From Hymenobacter polaris (lineage in GTDB: Bacteria > Bacteroidota > Bacteroidia > Cytophagales > Hymenobacteraceae), in contig NZ_JABBGH010000001.1 of assembly GCF_012927305.1 (NCBI RefSeq), positions 62,001 to 126,000 on the forward strand: DNA of 64,000 nt, written 5' to 3'. Position 1 is the stretch's first letter. Each line of letters starts with the position of its first letter. This document shows, piece after piece, positions 57,377-64,000 of the stretch. The position numbers and the translations under genes are program-made. Below the pieces are notes generated by a model, which worked only from the letters and a program-made list of their open reading frames with translations, did not search any database and was not told the origin of the DNA.

Positions 57377-57886
57377 ATGCATACGAATTCCCCCAAGCTG
57401 AACCTGACCGCCGAGCTGGACATTGAGCTGGCCGCTACCCGCCGCGTGCTCGAGCGCGTGCCCTTCGAGCAGGCCGACTACAAGCCGCACCCCAAGAGCA
57501 TGAGCCTGGGCCAGCTGGCTACCCACGTCGTGAATCTGCTGGCGTTCAAGACACTCTTTCTCACCTACGACTCGCGCGACTTCCTCGACCCCACCGCCCC
57601 TAAGCCCGGCCCCACGCCCACCAGCAAAGAGGAGCTCCTAGCCCGCTTTGAGGAGTACAGCGCCGCCCTGCGCGAGGCGCTGGCGGCCAGCGACGACGAG
57701 CAGCTCACCCACGAATTCCGCCTGCACCGGGGCGAGCACACCATCACGCAGCGCCCCAAAGCGGCGGCCATCCGCATCATGGGTCTCAATCACAGCATCC
57801 ACCACCGCGGCCAGCTCACAGTGTACCTGCGCCTGCTTGACGTGCCCGTGCCCGGCCTGTACGGCCCAAGCGCCGACGAGAAGTAG
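57377..57886 (+). CDS. DinB family protein
   Basis: A 169-residue four-helix-bundle protein of the DinB/YfiT type. The metal-binding His residues appear in LGQLATHVVNLLAF, and in LNHSIHHRGQLTVYLRLLDVPVPG with the closing VPGLYGPSADE. These proteins bind a divalent metal and many act as thiol-dependent transferases; the reaction of this one is unknown. Followed closely by a hairpin repeat, then a convergent gene. Confidence 0.9.
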   Translation: MHTNSPKLNLTAELDIELAATRRVLERVPFEQADYKPHPKSMSLGQLATHVVNLLAFKTLFLTYDSRDFLDPTAPKPGPTPTSKEELLARFEEYSAALREALAASDDEQLTHEFRLHRGEHTITQRPKAAAIRIMGLNHSIHHRGQLTVYLRLLDVPVPGLYGPSADEK

Positions 57887-57903
57887 CTGGTAAAAAGCAC
57901 TGC

Positions 57904-57999
57904 AGAGAACGTCATGCTGAGCTTGCCGAAGCATCTCTACCGAACGACACCTGAGCGGCACGGTAGAGATGCTTCGGCAAGCTCAGCATGACGTTCTCT
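57904..57999. repeat. interspersed hairpin repeat, copy 3 (perfect arms)
   Basis: Bases 57904-57942 are the exact reverse complement of 57961-57999 (39 of 39) around an 18-base loop. Core: GTCATGCTGAGCTTGCCG, then AAGCATCTCTACCG. It sits between the convergent DinB and amidohydrolase genes. Likely bidirectional termination function, but the structure is far longer than needed for that. Confidence 0.95.
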
Positions 58000-58006
58000 T
58001 CATTGC

Positions 58007-59668
58007 TCACTGCTCGTTACCAAATACCTGCCGGCCGCCAATCCACGTCTGCCGTACCTTTAGTCCCCGCAGTTGTTCATTCGGCGCGGTGAGCAGGTCC
58101 TCGTTGAGCACTACGAAATCTGCCAACATGCCGGGCTTGATTTGGCCTTTGCGCCGGTCCTCGAAGGCGGCGTGGGCGGCCCAGGTGGTCATGCCGCGCA
58201 GAGCCTGCTCGCGAGTGAGGGCGTTTTCGGGCTGGAAGCCGCCGGCCGGGTAGTTCTTGGCATCCTGCCGGGCCACGGCGGCGTGGAAGCCGTAGAGCGG
58301 GTTGATGTCCTCGACCGGAAAATCCGACCCTAGGGCCACCTGGCCGTACTGCGCCAGCAAGGCCTTGTAGGCGTAGGCATCGGGCAGGCGGCGCTGCCCT
58401 AGGCGCTCGCCGGCCCAGTACATATCCGACGTGGCGTGGGTGGGCTGCACTGAGGGTACGATGCTGTACTGCCCGAATTTGGGAATGTCCTGCTGGCTCA
58501 CGATTTGGGCGTGCTCGATGCGCCAGCGCCGGTCGTTGTGGCCCTTGAGCACGGCCCCGTAAATATCCAATAGCAGCCGGTTGGCTGAGTCGCCGATGGC
58601 GTGGGTGTTCATCTGGAACTTGGTGGCGGCCAGCTCCCGGGCGATGCTGCGGTAATAGTCGGGCTTTTGCAATAGGAATCCGCGCTCGTGGGGCCGGTCG
58701 GTGTAGGGCGCCAGCAGCGAGGCGCCGCGCGACCCTAGGGCCCCGTCGGCGTAAATCTTGAACGAGCTAATCGTCAGATTATCGCTGAAATATGGCCCCC
58801 TAGGGAGGTAGTACGCCTTGTTTTCGGGCGTGGGGTTGAGCATAGTGTAGAGGCGCAGGTGCAGCCGGCCGGCTTGCTGCAGAGCGGCTATGCGCTCAAT
58901 ATCCTCGCGGTCCAGCCCCGCATCGGCGAGGCTGGTGAGGCCCACGGCCAGGCAGTTCTGCTGGCCTTGCAGCAGCAGCGCGTCGGCTTCGGCGGGGGCC
59001 GGGTCGGGTATCTTACTGGCTACCAGCTTCACGGCATTGTCCACGAGTAGGCCCGTGAGGCGGCCCCGTGCGTCGCGCCCAATCACGCCCCCGCTGATGG
59101 GCGTGGCGGCCGTGATGCCGGCCAAATCCAGCGCCTTTTGGTTCACCAGCGCCGCGTGCCCATCCACGCGCACCAGCAGCACCGGCACGCCGGGAAACAG
59201 CGCGTCCAGAGTGTCTTTGGTAGGGAAGCGCTGGCCGGGCCAGTCGTTCTGGTCCCAGCCGCGCCCGGTCAGCCAGGCATCCTGGGGTCGCTGTTGGCGG
59301 TGCCGGGCCAGCCGCCCCACCGTTTCCGCCCACGAGCTGGCCCCCACCAAATTGGCCGAGCGCAGTCCTAGGGCGTAGCGATAAAAGTGGCAGTGCGCGT
59401 CGTAGAAGCCGGGGTACACGAATTGCTCGCTGGCATCCACCGTGCGCGCCGCCTGGTAGCGTCCCTGCAAGTCAGCGGTACTGCCCACGGCCACAAACCG
59501 CCCGTCGCGCACCGCAAACGCCTGCGCCTTGCTAAACGTCGAGTCCACAGTATACACCGTGGCGTTGGTCACCAGCAAATCCACCGCCTCGCGCCTAGAT
59601 TGGCAAGCGCTTGCTAGTAAGCCAGTTGCCAGTGAAGTGGTAATCGAAAGTCTAAAAAGTGCCCGCAT
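58007..59668 (-). CDS. amidohydrolase family lipoprotein (YtcJ-like)
   Basis: A 553-residue metal-dependent hydrolase. The N-terminus has a lipoprotein signal ending LLASAC (Cys at about residue 22), so it is membrane-anchored and periplasmic. YDAHCHFY gives the metal-binding HxH, MNTHAIGDSANRLLLDI and IEHAQIV supply later His ligands, and LGSDFPVEDINPLYGFHAA gives the conserved Asp. This set matches YtcJ/exoenzyme regulatory amidohydrolases. Substrate unknown, probably an amide or N-acyl compound. Confidence 0.92.
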   Translation of the reverse strand: MRALFRLSITTSLATGLLASACQSRREAVDLLVTNATVYTVDSTFSKAQAFAVRDGRFVAVGSTADLQGRYQAARTVDASEQFVYPGFYDAHCHFYRYALGLRSANLVGASSWAETVGRLARHRQQRPQDAWLTGRGWDQNDWPGQRFPTKDTLDALFPGVPVLLVRVDGHAALVNQKALDLAGITAATPISGGVIGRDARGRLTGLLVDNAVKLVASKIPDPAPAEADALLLQGQQNCLAVGLTSLADAGLDREDIERIAALQQAGRLHLRLYTMLNPTPENKAYYLPRGPYFSDNLTISSFKIYADGALGSRGASLLAPYTDRPHERGFLLQKPDYYRSIARELAATKFQMNTHAIGDSANRLLLDIYGAVLKGHNDRRWRIEHAQIVSQQDIPKFGQYSIVPSVQPTHATSDMYWAGERLGQRRLPDAYAYKALLAQYGQVALGSDFPVEDINPLYGFHAAVARQDAKNYPAGGFQPENALTREQALRGMTTWAAHAAFEDRRKGQIKPGMLADFVVLNEDLLTAPNEQLRGLKVRQTWIGGRQVFGNEQ

Positions 59669-59683
59669 GGTACAAAACAGTAA

Positions 59684-59978
59684 ACCGCAGATTTAACGGA
59701 TTGAACGAATTTCGCAGATATGCCCGCCTGCCTGCGGTGGCAGGCTGACTACGCAGATGGGCGCATGAATGACTGTTTGTAAGCCTGCACGTAGTCGAAA
59801 GGCCCTAGGGGTCTGCGTCGCCAACGGAGTGGCCGGCCCATCCCATCTGACTGCAAATAGCTGCAAATAAAAAGGCTGCCTACTGATATAGTAAGGCAGC
59901 CTTCCCAACATCCGCATAGTCAGCCCCGCTTTAGTGGGGCGTATCCGCGAAATCTGTTAAATCAGTTTAATCTGCGGT
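59684..59978. mobile_element. 295-bp MITE-like element with nested inverted repeats
   Basis: Outer inverted repeat 59684-59719 / 59943-59978 (about 29 of 36 match; ACCGCAGATTTAACGGATTG side) and inner pair 59743-59759 / 59909-59925 (15 of 17 match, GGCTGACTACGCAGATG). Together they make the whole stretch between the amidohydrolase start and the AMP nucleosidase end into one long imperfect palindrome. No reading frame is credible inside. No transposase is seen here, so mobility is inferred from structure only. Confidence 0.7.
59870..59905 (-). terminator. terminator-like hairpin downstream of AMP nucleosidase
   Basis: AAGGCTGCCTACT pairs with AGTAAGGCAGCCTT (one bulge) on the plus strand. On the minus strand the hairpin is followed by a T-rich tract (TTTTTATTTG), which suits termination for the gene at 59980. 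It is inside the MITE-like element. Confidence 0.7.
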
Positions 59979-59979
59979 C

Positions 59980-60750
59980 CTATTCGAAGCGCAGGTGCTT
60001 CACCGATTCGCCCGAGTTTTTCAGCTCCAGCAGCGAGTCGATGCCGATTTCCAGGTGCTTCTTCACGAAGTTGGCGGTCACCTTCGAGTCCGACTCGGAA
60101 GTTTTCACGCCCTCGGGCGTCATGGGGTTGTCGCTGACGAGCAGCAGGGCGCCGTGCGGAATGTCATTCATGAAGCCGCACACAAAGATGGTGGCCGTTT
60201 CCATGTCCACGGCCAGGGCGCGCACCCGCAGCAGGTAGTCCTTAAACTCCTGGTCGTGCTCCCACACCCGGCGGTTGGTGGTGTACACGGTGCCGGTGTA
60301 GTAGTCCAGCTCGTGCTTCTTAATCATCGACGACACTGAGCGCTGCAACCGGAACGAGGGTAGGGCCGGAATCTCCTTGGGTAGGTAGTCGTCACTGGTG
60401 CCGTCACCGCGGATGGCCGCGATGGGCAGAATCAGGTCGCCGAGCTTGGTTTTTTTCAAGCCCCCGCACTTGCCCAGGAAGAGCGCCGCCTTGGGCTGGA
60501 TGGCTGACAGCAAATCCATGACGGTGGCGGCCATCGGCGAGCCCATGCCGAAGTTGATGATGGTGATGTCGTTGGCCGTGGCCGACTGCATGGGCTTGTC
60601 GGTGCCGCGCACCTCCACGCCAAACTGCTCGGCAAACATGTATACGTAGTTGCTGAAGTTGGTGAGCAGGATGTACTGCCCGAACTCCTTCAGCGCCACG
60701 CCCGTGTAGCGCGGCAGCCAGTTGCTTACGATGTCCTCTTTGGTTTTCAT
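59980..60750 (-). CDS. amn: AMP nucleosidase
   Basis: A 256-residue nucleoside phosphorylase-fold enzyme that splits AMP into adenine and ribose 5-phosphate, part of purine salvage. The family's motifs are present: FGMGSPMAATVMDLL, KAALFLGKCGGLKK, LPIAAIRGDGTSDDYLP, VDMETATIFVCGF and DNPMTPEGVKTSESD. It is the short form, without the long N-terminal domain of the E. coli enzyme. The ATG at 60750 (MKTKEDIVSNWLPRY) is chosen as the family start. Confidence 0.92.
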   Translation of the reverse strand: MKTKEDIVSNWLPRYTGVALKEFGQYILLTNFSNYVYMFAEQFGVEVRGTDKPMQSATANDITIINFGMGSPMAATVMDLLSAIQPKAALFLGKCGGLKKTKLGDLILPIAAIRGDGTSDDYLPKEIPALPSFRLQRSVSSMIKKHELDYYTGTVYTTNRRVWEHDQEFKDYLLRVRALAVDMETATIFVCGFMNDIPHGALLLVSDNPMTPEGVKTSESDSKVTANFVKKHLEIGIDSLLELKNSGESVKHLRFE

Positions 60751-60796
60751 GGGGTGTATTGTTAGATGGTTAGTGAATGATGAATGCGATGAGGAT

Positions 60797-60890
60797 AAAA
60801 AGCACGTCATGCTGAGCTTGTCGAAGCATCTCTACCGCGCCGTCTTGTTCGGTAGAGATGCTTCGGCAAGCTCAGCATGACGTGCTTTTT
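60797..60890. repeat. interspersed hairpin repeat, copy 4
   Basis: Left arm 60797-60837 and right arm 60850-60890 pair over 41 bases with one mismatch (a T in the left arm that can form a G-U pair) around a 12-base loop. Core GTCATGCTGAGCTTGTCG. It is between the starts of two divergent genes (AMP nucleosidase and the HsdR-N-like gene). Confidence 0.93.
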
Positions 60891-61008
60891 GCGTTGTGAT
60901 GGACAAGTAGTTTAAACAAAAAAAGCCGCCTACCCGGTGGGGTATGGCGGCGCGGCGGGTGCAAAACCGAAGCGAAATGCGACTGCCGGAGCCATACCTT
61001 TGGAGGTG

Positions 61009-61479
61009 ATGCAAGCGCTCGACCTGCCGCCTTTCGACCACAAAATTAAGCAGAATTCGGCGAATAACCTCGAAATCTGGGACGAGCTGCGGCGTAAGTA
61101 CGTGGTCCTGACCCCCGAGGAGTGGGTGCGCCAGCATGTGGCGCACTACCTGCTGGCCCACCTGGGCTACCCTAGGGGCCTGCTCAGCCTGGAGCGCGGC
61201 CACCGCTACAACCAGCGCCAGAAGCGTACCGACCTAGTGGCCCTGGGCCCCACCGGCCAGCCCCTGCTGCTGGTCGAGTGCAAGCGCCCCACGGTGGCCA
61301 TTACGCCCGCCGTGGCCCAGCAGGTGGCTACCTACAATCAGACTATGCGGGCACCCTTCCTGCTCCTTACCAACGGCCTGACCCACTACTGCTGGCACGT
61401 CGATTTTGCGCGCGGCGTGAACGAGCGCCTGGCCGACATCCCGACTTACCAGCAGGCAGTGGCTGGAGTAGCCACGTAG
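61009..61479 (+). CDS. HsdR N-terminal-domain-like PD-(D/E)XK protein
   Basis: A 156-residue protein of the type I restriction HsdR N-terminal family. KRTDLVAL and LLLVECKRPTVAI form the D-x-n-E-x-K nuclease motif, preceded by WVRQHVAHYLLAHLGYP. Only this domain is present; no helicase part, HsdS or HsdM gene is nearby. Such short stand-alone proteins are common in Bacteroidota and their role is unknown. ATG at 61009 is used; TACCTTTG (60995-61002) lies immediately before it and could be a promoter -7 element, which would make the message leaderless. Confidence 0.82.
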   Translation: MQALDLPPFDHKIKQNSANNLEIWDELRRKYVVLTPEEWVRQHVAHYLLAHLGYPRGLLSLERGHRYNQRQKRTDLVALGPTGQPLLLVECKRPTVAITPAVAQQVATYNQTMRAPFLLLTNGLTHYCWHVDFARGVNERLADIPTYQQAVAGVAT

Positions 61480-61480
61480 G

Positions 61481-61528
61481 CTTTTAACACTCATCCGGCG
61501 TCATGCCCAGCCGGATGAGTGCTAAAAG
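61481..61528. terminator. terminator between convergent genes
   Basis: CTTTTAACACTCATCCGGC pairs with GCCGGATGAGTGCTAAAAG (18 of 19) around a 10-base loop. The stem begins just after the HsdR-N-like gene's stop codon and serves the convergent NmrA-like gene as well. Confidence 0.8.
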
Positions 61529-61545
61529 CCGATTAAACCAGCTTC

Positions 61546-62418
61546 CTACAGCTTGTAAGCTTCCTTCAGAAACTCGCGCAGCGAAAGCGGCGCGTGACCC
61601 AGTAGCTTCTCCAGGTCGGTGCTAGGGAAGTCGAACTCGCCCTGGCCGATGGCTACCGAGAAGCCGGTCGTCATGTGGATGGCTTCGGCGGGCACGCCGG
61701 CGCCGGCCAGCGCCGTGCCAAACTCCTCGGCCGTGGGCGACACGTAGCGGATTTCCTGGCCCGAGAGCTCGCTCAGCAGGCGGGCCACGTCGTGGAAGGA
61801 ATAGCTTTGGGCAGTTGCCAAGTCGTAGGATTTATGCGCGTGGCCCTGGCCAGCGAGCACGGCGGCGCCGGCGGCCCCCAAGTCGGCGCGGCTGGCGTAG
61901 GCCGAGCGGCCCTCACCGGCGGGTAGGTAGATGGTGCCGGTTTGCAGCACCGGGCCCATAAACAGCGGCAGCACCTCGAAATACAGCGCGTTGCGCAAGA
62001 TGGTGTAGGTGAGGCCCGACTCCTGGAGCAGCTTTTCGGTGGCCAGGTGCGCTTCGGCTACGAAGGCTGCGGCCGACGAGCCATCCTCGGTTTTGCGCTG
62101 GAAGCTGGTGTATACCACGTGCTGCACGCCGGCTTCCTTGGCGGCATTGATGGCGTTGGTGTGTTGCGGCACGCGGTTAGGGATATCGTTGCCCGATACC
62201 AGAAATAGCTTCTCAACGCCCGCAAACGCTTTTACCAGCGAGGCGTAGTCGTTGTAGTCGCCCTGCCGGATGGTGACGCCCTGGGCTTGCAGGTTGGCCG
62301 CCTTGGCGGGGTCGCGCACCAGCACCGAGATGTCGCTGGAGCTAATAGTTTTGAGTAGATTTTCGACAACGGCCTGGCCTAGGCCGCCGGTAGCGCCGGT
62401 TACGAGAATATGGCTCAT
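61546..62418 (-). CDS. NmrA-like NAD(P)-binding oxidoreductase
   Basis: A 290-residue atypical SDR. ILVTGATGGLGQAVVENLL is the nucleotide-binding motif, VRDPAKAANLQAQGV and GDYNDYASLVKAFAGVEKLF follow the NmrA/quinone reductase (QOR2-like) pattern, and VVYTSFQRKTEDGSS occupies the active-site region. It probably reduces quinones or senses the redox state of the cofactor. Divergent from an HxlR regulator, an arrangement commonly seen for redox-controlled pairs. Confidence 0.9.
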   Translation of the reverse strand: MSHILVTGATGGLGQAVVENLLKTISSSDISVLVRDPAKAANLQAQGVTIRQGDYNDYASLVKAFAGVEKLFLVSGNDIPNRVPQHTNAINAAKEAGVQHVVYTSFQRKTEDGSSAAAFVAEAHLATEKLLQESGLTYTILRNALYFEVLPLFMGPVLQTGTIYLPAGEGRSAYASRADLGAAGAAVLAGQGHAHKSYDLATAQSYSFHDVARLLSELSGQEIRYVSPTAEEFGTALAGAGVPAEAIHMTTGFSVAIGQGEFDFPSTDLEKLLGHAPLSLREFLKEAYKL

Positions 62419-62492
62419 GCTGAATGGTAAAGGTTGGGGGCCTAGGGCCCCGTTTTAGTGGAAAGCGACACCGGCCAGGCAGCTACCTCGGC

Positions 62493-62522
62493 TTGATGAC
62501 GGGACAAAGGTCGGTATATTTG
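62493..62522 (+). promoter_or_regulatory. Bacteroidota-type promoter for the HxlR gene
   Basis: TTG at 62493-62495 (-33 element) and TATATTTG at 62515-62522 (fits TAnnTTTG, -7 element) with a 19-base spacer. The predicted start of transcription is about 62528, 56 bases before the HxlR start codon. It sits in the divergent gap with the NmrA-like gene, where HxlR proteins usually bind. Confidence 0.55.
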
Positions 62523-62583
62523 CTAACCAAAAGTGAGCAGCTACCTCTAGGTAAGCGCTAACCTTCACGTAACCACTTCGCCT

Positions 62584-62940
62584 ATGCCACCCCCCACGAT
62601 GGGGCACTGCCTCACCACGCTGCCCTCGCTGCGCGACGCCCTCGAAGTAGTGAGCGGCAAGTGGAAGCTCCTAATACTGGTGGCGCTGGCCACTGGCCAC
62701 CAGCGCTTTCGCGATATCGAGCGCAGTGTTCCCGGTATTTCGTCTAAGGTGCTGGCCAAGGAGCTGAAAGACCTGGAGCAGCACCAGCTCATTCGGCGCA
62801 CGGTGCAGGAGGGCCCGCCCGTGCTCGTGACCTACGAGGTGCTACCCTACGCCGACAGCCTCGACCCGGTCATCTTTGCCCTGCGCGACTGGGGAACCAA
62901 GCACCGGCAAAAGATTATGGGCCAGGCGGTGGAGGCCTGA
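62584..62940 (+). CDS. HxlR family transcriptional regulator
   Basis: A 118-residue winged-helix regulator. ALEVVSGKWKLLILVAL is the family-defining opening, RFRDIERSVPGISSKVLAKEL the recognition region, and the wing ends in VTYEVLPYADSLDPVI. HxlR/YodB-type proteins often sense aldehydes or quinones through a Cys; the N-terminal GHCLTTLPSL Cys could play that role. A start at an internal Met (residue 6) is possible. It likely controls the divergent NmrA-like gene. Confidence 0.92.
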   Translation: MPPPTMGHCLTTLPSLRDALEVVSGKWKLLILVALATGHQRFRDIERSVPGISSKVLAKELKDLEQHQLIRRTVQEGPPVLVTYEVLPYADSLDPVIFALRDWGTKHRQKIMGQAVEA

Positions 62941-62949
62941 TTATAAAGT

Positions 62950-63057
62950 AAAAAAGAACGTCCTGCTGCGCTTGCTGAAGTATCTCGCGCATGATACTGC
63001 GCGGTAGAGATGCTTTGGCAAGCGCAGCAGGAAAGCGCAGCAGGACGTTCTTTTTTT
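62950..63057. repeat. interspersed hairpin repeat, copy 5 (CGTCCTGCTGCGC form)
   Basis: Left arm from 62950 (AAAAAAGAACGTCCTGCTGC and on) pairs with the right arm to 63057, which carries an extra internal duplication of AGCGCAGCAGGA. The inner parts TATCTC.. / ..GAGATG match the other copies. It lies between the convergent HxlR and alanine dehydrogenase genes. Confidence 0.85.
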
Positions 63058-63070
63058 CGTCCCGAAGACG

Positions 63071-64000
63071 TTATACGGTGGCGCCTTCCAGCACCGAGTC
63101 TACTTCTACGAGGGGCAGGTTCCAGGCTTCGGCCACGCCCTTATAGACTACCTCGCCGTGAACTACGTTCAGGCCGAGGCGCAGGGCGGCGTTGCGGCGG
63201 CAGGCTTCCTGCCAGCCCAGGTTGGCCAGCTGCACGGCGTAGGGCAGGGTGGCGTTGGTCAGGGCCAGGGTGCTGGTGTAGGGCACGGCGCCGGGCATGT
63301 TGGCCACGCAGTAGTGCACCACGTCGTCGATGATGAAGGTCGGGTTTTCGTGGGTCGTGGGCTTGCAGGTTTCGATGCAGCCGCCCTGGTCCACGGCTAC
63401 GTCCACGAGCACGGTGCCGGGGCGCATGGTCTTGAGCATGTCGCGGGTGATAAGGTGCGGAGCCTTGGCGCCCGGAATGAGCACGGCGCCCACCACCAGG
63501 TCGGCCGTTTTGATGGCCTCGCGAATGTTGTACTCGTTGGAGTACACCGTCTGCACGTTCTTGGGCATGAAGTCGTCCAGCTCGCGCAGGCGGTTCAGGC
63601 TGATGTCCATGATGGTTACTTGGGCGCCTAGGCCCGCCGCTACCTTGGCGGCCTGCGTGCCCACGATGCCACCGCCCAGCACCAGCACGTGCGCGGGCTT
63701 CACGCCGGGCACGCCCCCTAGGAGGATGCCGCGGCCCTTCAGGGGCTTCTCGAGGTACTTGGCGCCTTCCTGCGGGGCCATGCGGCCGGCCACCTCGCTC
63801 ATCGGAATGAGCAGCGGCAGCGCCCGCGAGGGCAGCTCCACGGTTTCGTAGGCCAGGCAAATGGCCTTGCGCTCAATCATGGCGTGGGTCAGCTCCTCGC
63901 CGCTGGCAAAGTGGAAGTAGGTGAACAGCAGCTGGTTTTCCTTGATGAGCGGGTACTCCTCGGCAATCGGCTCCTTTACCTTGATAATCATCTCGGCCTG
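63071..64000 (-). CDS. ald: alanine dehydrogenase, 5' end outside window
   Basis: At least 310 residues of the roughly 370 of the family. The frame stays open to the right edge; codons for QAE precede MIIKVKEPIAEEY. KVKEPIAEEYPLI, MIERKAICLAYETVE, MSEVAGRMAPQEGAKYLEK, VLGGGIVGTQAAKVAAGLGA (NAD site) and DVAVDQGGCIETCKPTTHENP identify the enzyme, which interconverts alanine and pyruvate with NAD. The missing part is the N-terminal roughly 65 residues. Confidence 0.95.
   Translation of the reverse strand, partial: QAEMIIKVKEPIAEEYPLIKENQLLFTYFHFASGEELTHAMIERKAICLAYETVELPSRALPLLIPMSEVAGRMAPQEGAKYLEKPLKGRGILLGGVPGVKPAHVLVLGGGIVGTQAAKVAAGLGAQVTIMDISLNRLRELDDFMPKNVQTVYSNEYNIREAIKTADLVVGAVLIPGAKAPHLITRDMLKTMRPGTVLVDVAVDQGGCIETCKPTTHENPTFIIDDVVHYCVANMPGAVPYTSTLALTNATLPYAVQLANLGWQEACRRNAALRLGLNVVHGEVVYKGVAEAWNLPLVEVDSVLEGATV

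Noticed and set aside
59693..59917. 74-codon minus-strand frame upstream of the amidohydrolase gene
   Set aside because: It lies entirely inside the nested inverted-repeat element, and its product has no protein-like features.

Overview
The window looks like a chromosomal segment of a Hymenobacter-like member of the Bacteroidota. This rests on GC-rich core genes whose protein types are typical of that group (GH97 glycosidase, M1 peptidase with a GGMEYP motif, DUF983, AMP nucleosidase, UMF1-type MFS, DinB). A match to the Bacteroidota promoter form TTG-19-TAnnTTTG and hairpin repeats containing GTCATGCTGAGCTTG are also consistent with it. The assignment is inferred from sequence character, not from a database search.

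Layout. 1-7.7 kb: end of an NmrA-like reductase, a small secreted protein, an SDR oxidoreductase, an AraC regulator, a VapBC-type toxin-antitoxin pair, an AT-rich nucleotide-hydrolase/TIR-like protein, and clpB. 7.9-32.9 kb: a 25 kb exopolysaccharide locus, entirely on the minus strand and much more AT-rich than its surroundings. Transcription would begin at the right with wza and wzc, then a Wzx flippase, a long series of glycosyltransferases (GT2, GT4, GT8-like), acyltransferases, a Wzy-like polymerase, a GMC oxidoreductase with an aldo/keto reductase, and a WcaI-like transferase. No priming phosphoglycosyltransferase or nucleotide-sugar synthesis gene is visible, so the first step and the sugar supply must be encoded elsewhere. 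33.6-43.4 kb: FAD amine oxidase, a broken methyltransferase, a paralogous pair of secreted proteins, cutC, a HupE-like membrane protein, an M1 metallopeptidase, an epoxide-hydrolase-like enzyme and a DUF983 protein. 43.6-48.3 kb: a three-subunit periplasmic-type molybdenum hydroxylase (2Fe-2S with Tat-like signal, FAD, Mo subunits) followed by a MocA-like cofactor nucleotidyltransferase. 48.4-50.6 kb: a two-gene AAA ATPase plus HNH nuclease cassette resembling the Septu (PtuA/PtuB) anti-phage system. 50.8-64 kb: GH97, an FAD oxidoreductase operon, DUF2254, MFS, DinB, a lipoprotein amidohydrolase, AMP nucleosidase, an orphan HsdR-N-like protein, a divergent HxlR/NmrA pair, and the 3' part of alanine dehydrogenase.

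Most notable observations. (1) The ATPase/HNH cassette is bracketed by a 40-bp imperfect direct repeat equal to the 3' end of mocA, and each copy is followed by a similar GC-rich hairpin, as expected if the cassette entered at the 3' end of that gene. (2) An 88-bp perfect, loop-less palindrome lies inside the polysaccharide locus. (3) At least five copies of a long-stem hairpin repeat family lie between genes, with matched changes in both arms. (4) A 295-bp element with nested inverted repeats lies upstream of the amidohydrolase. (5) The palindrome GCCCTAGGGC and its shortened forms are very frequent in the GC-rich DNA and nearly absent from the AT-rich islands.

No tRNA, rRNA, CRISPR array, transposase or integrase was recognised.
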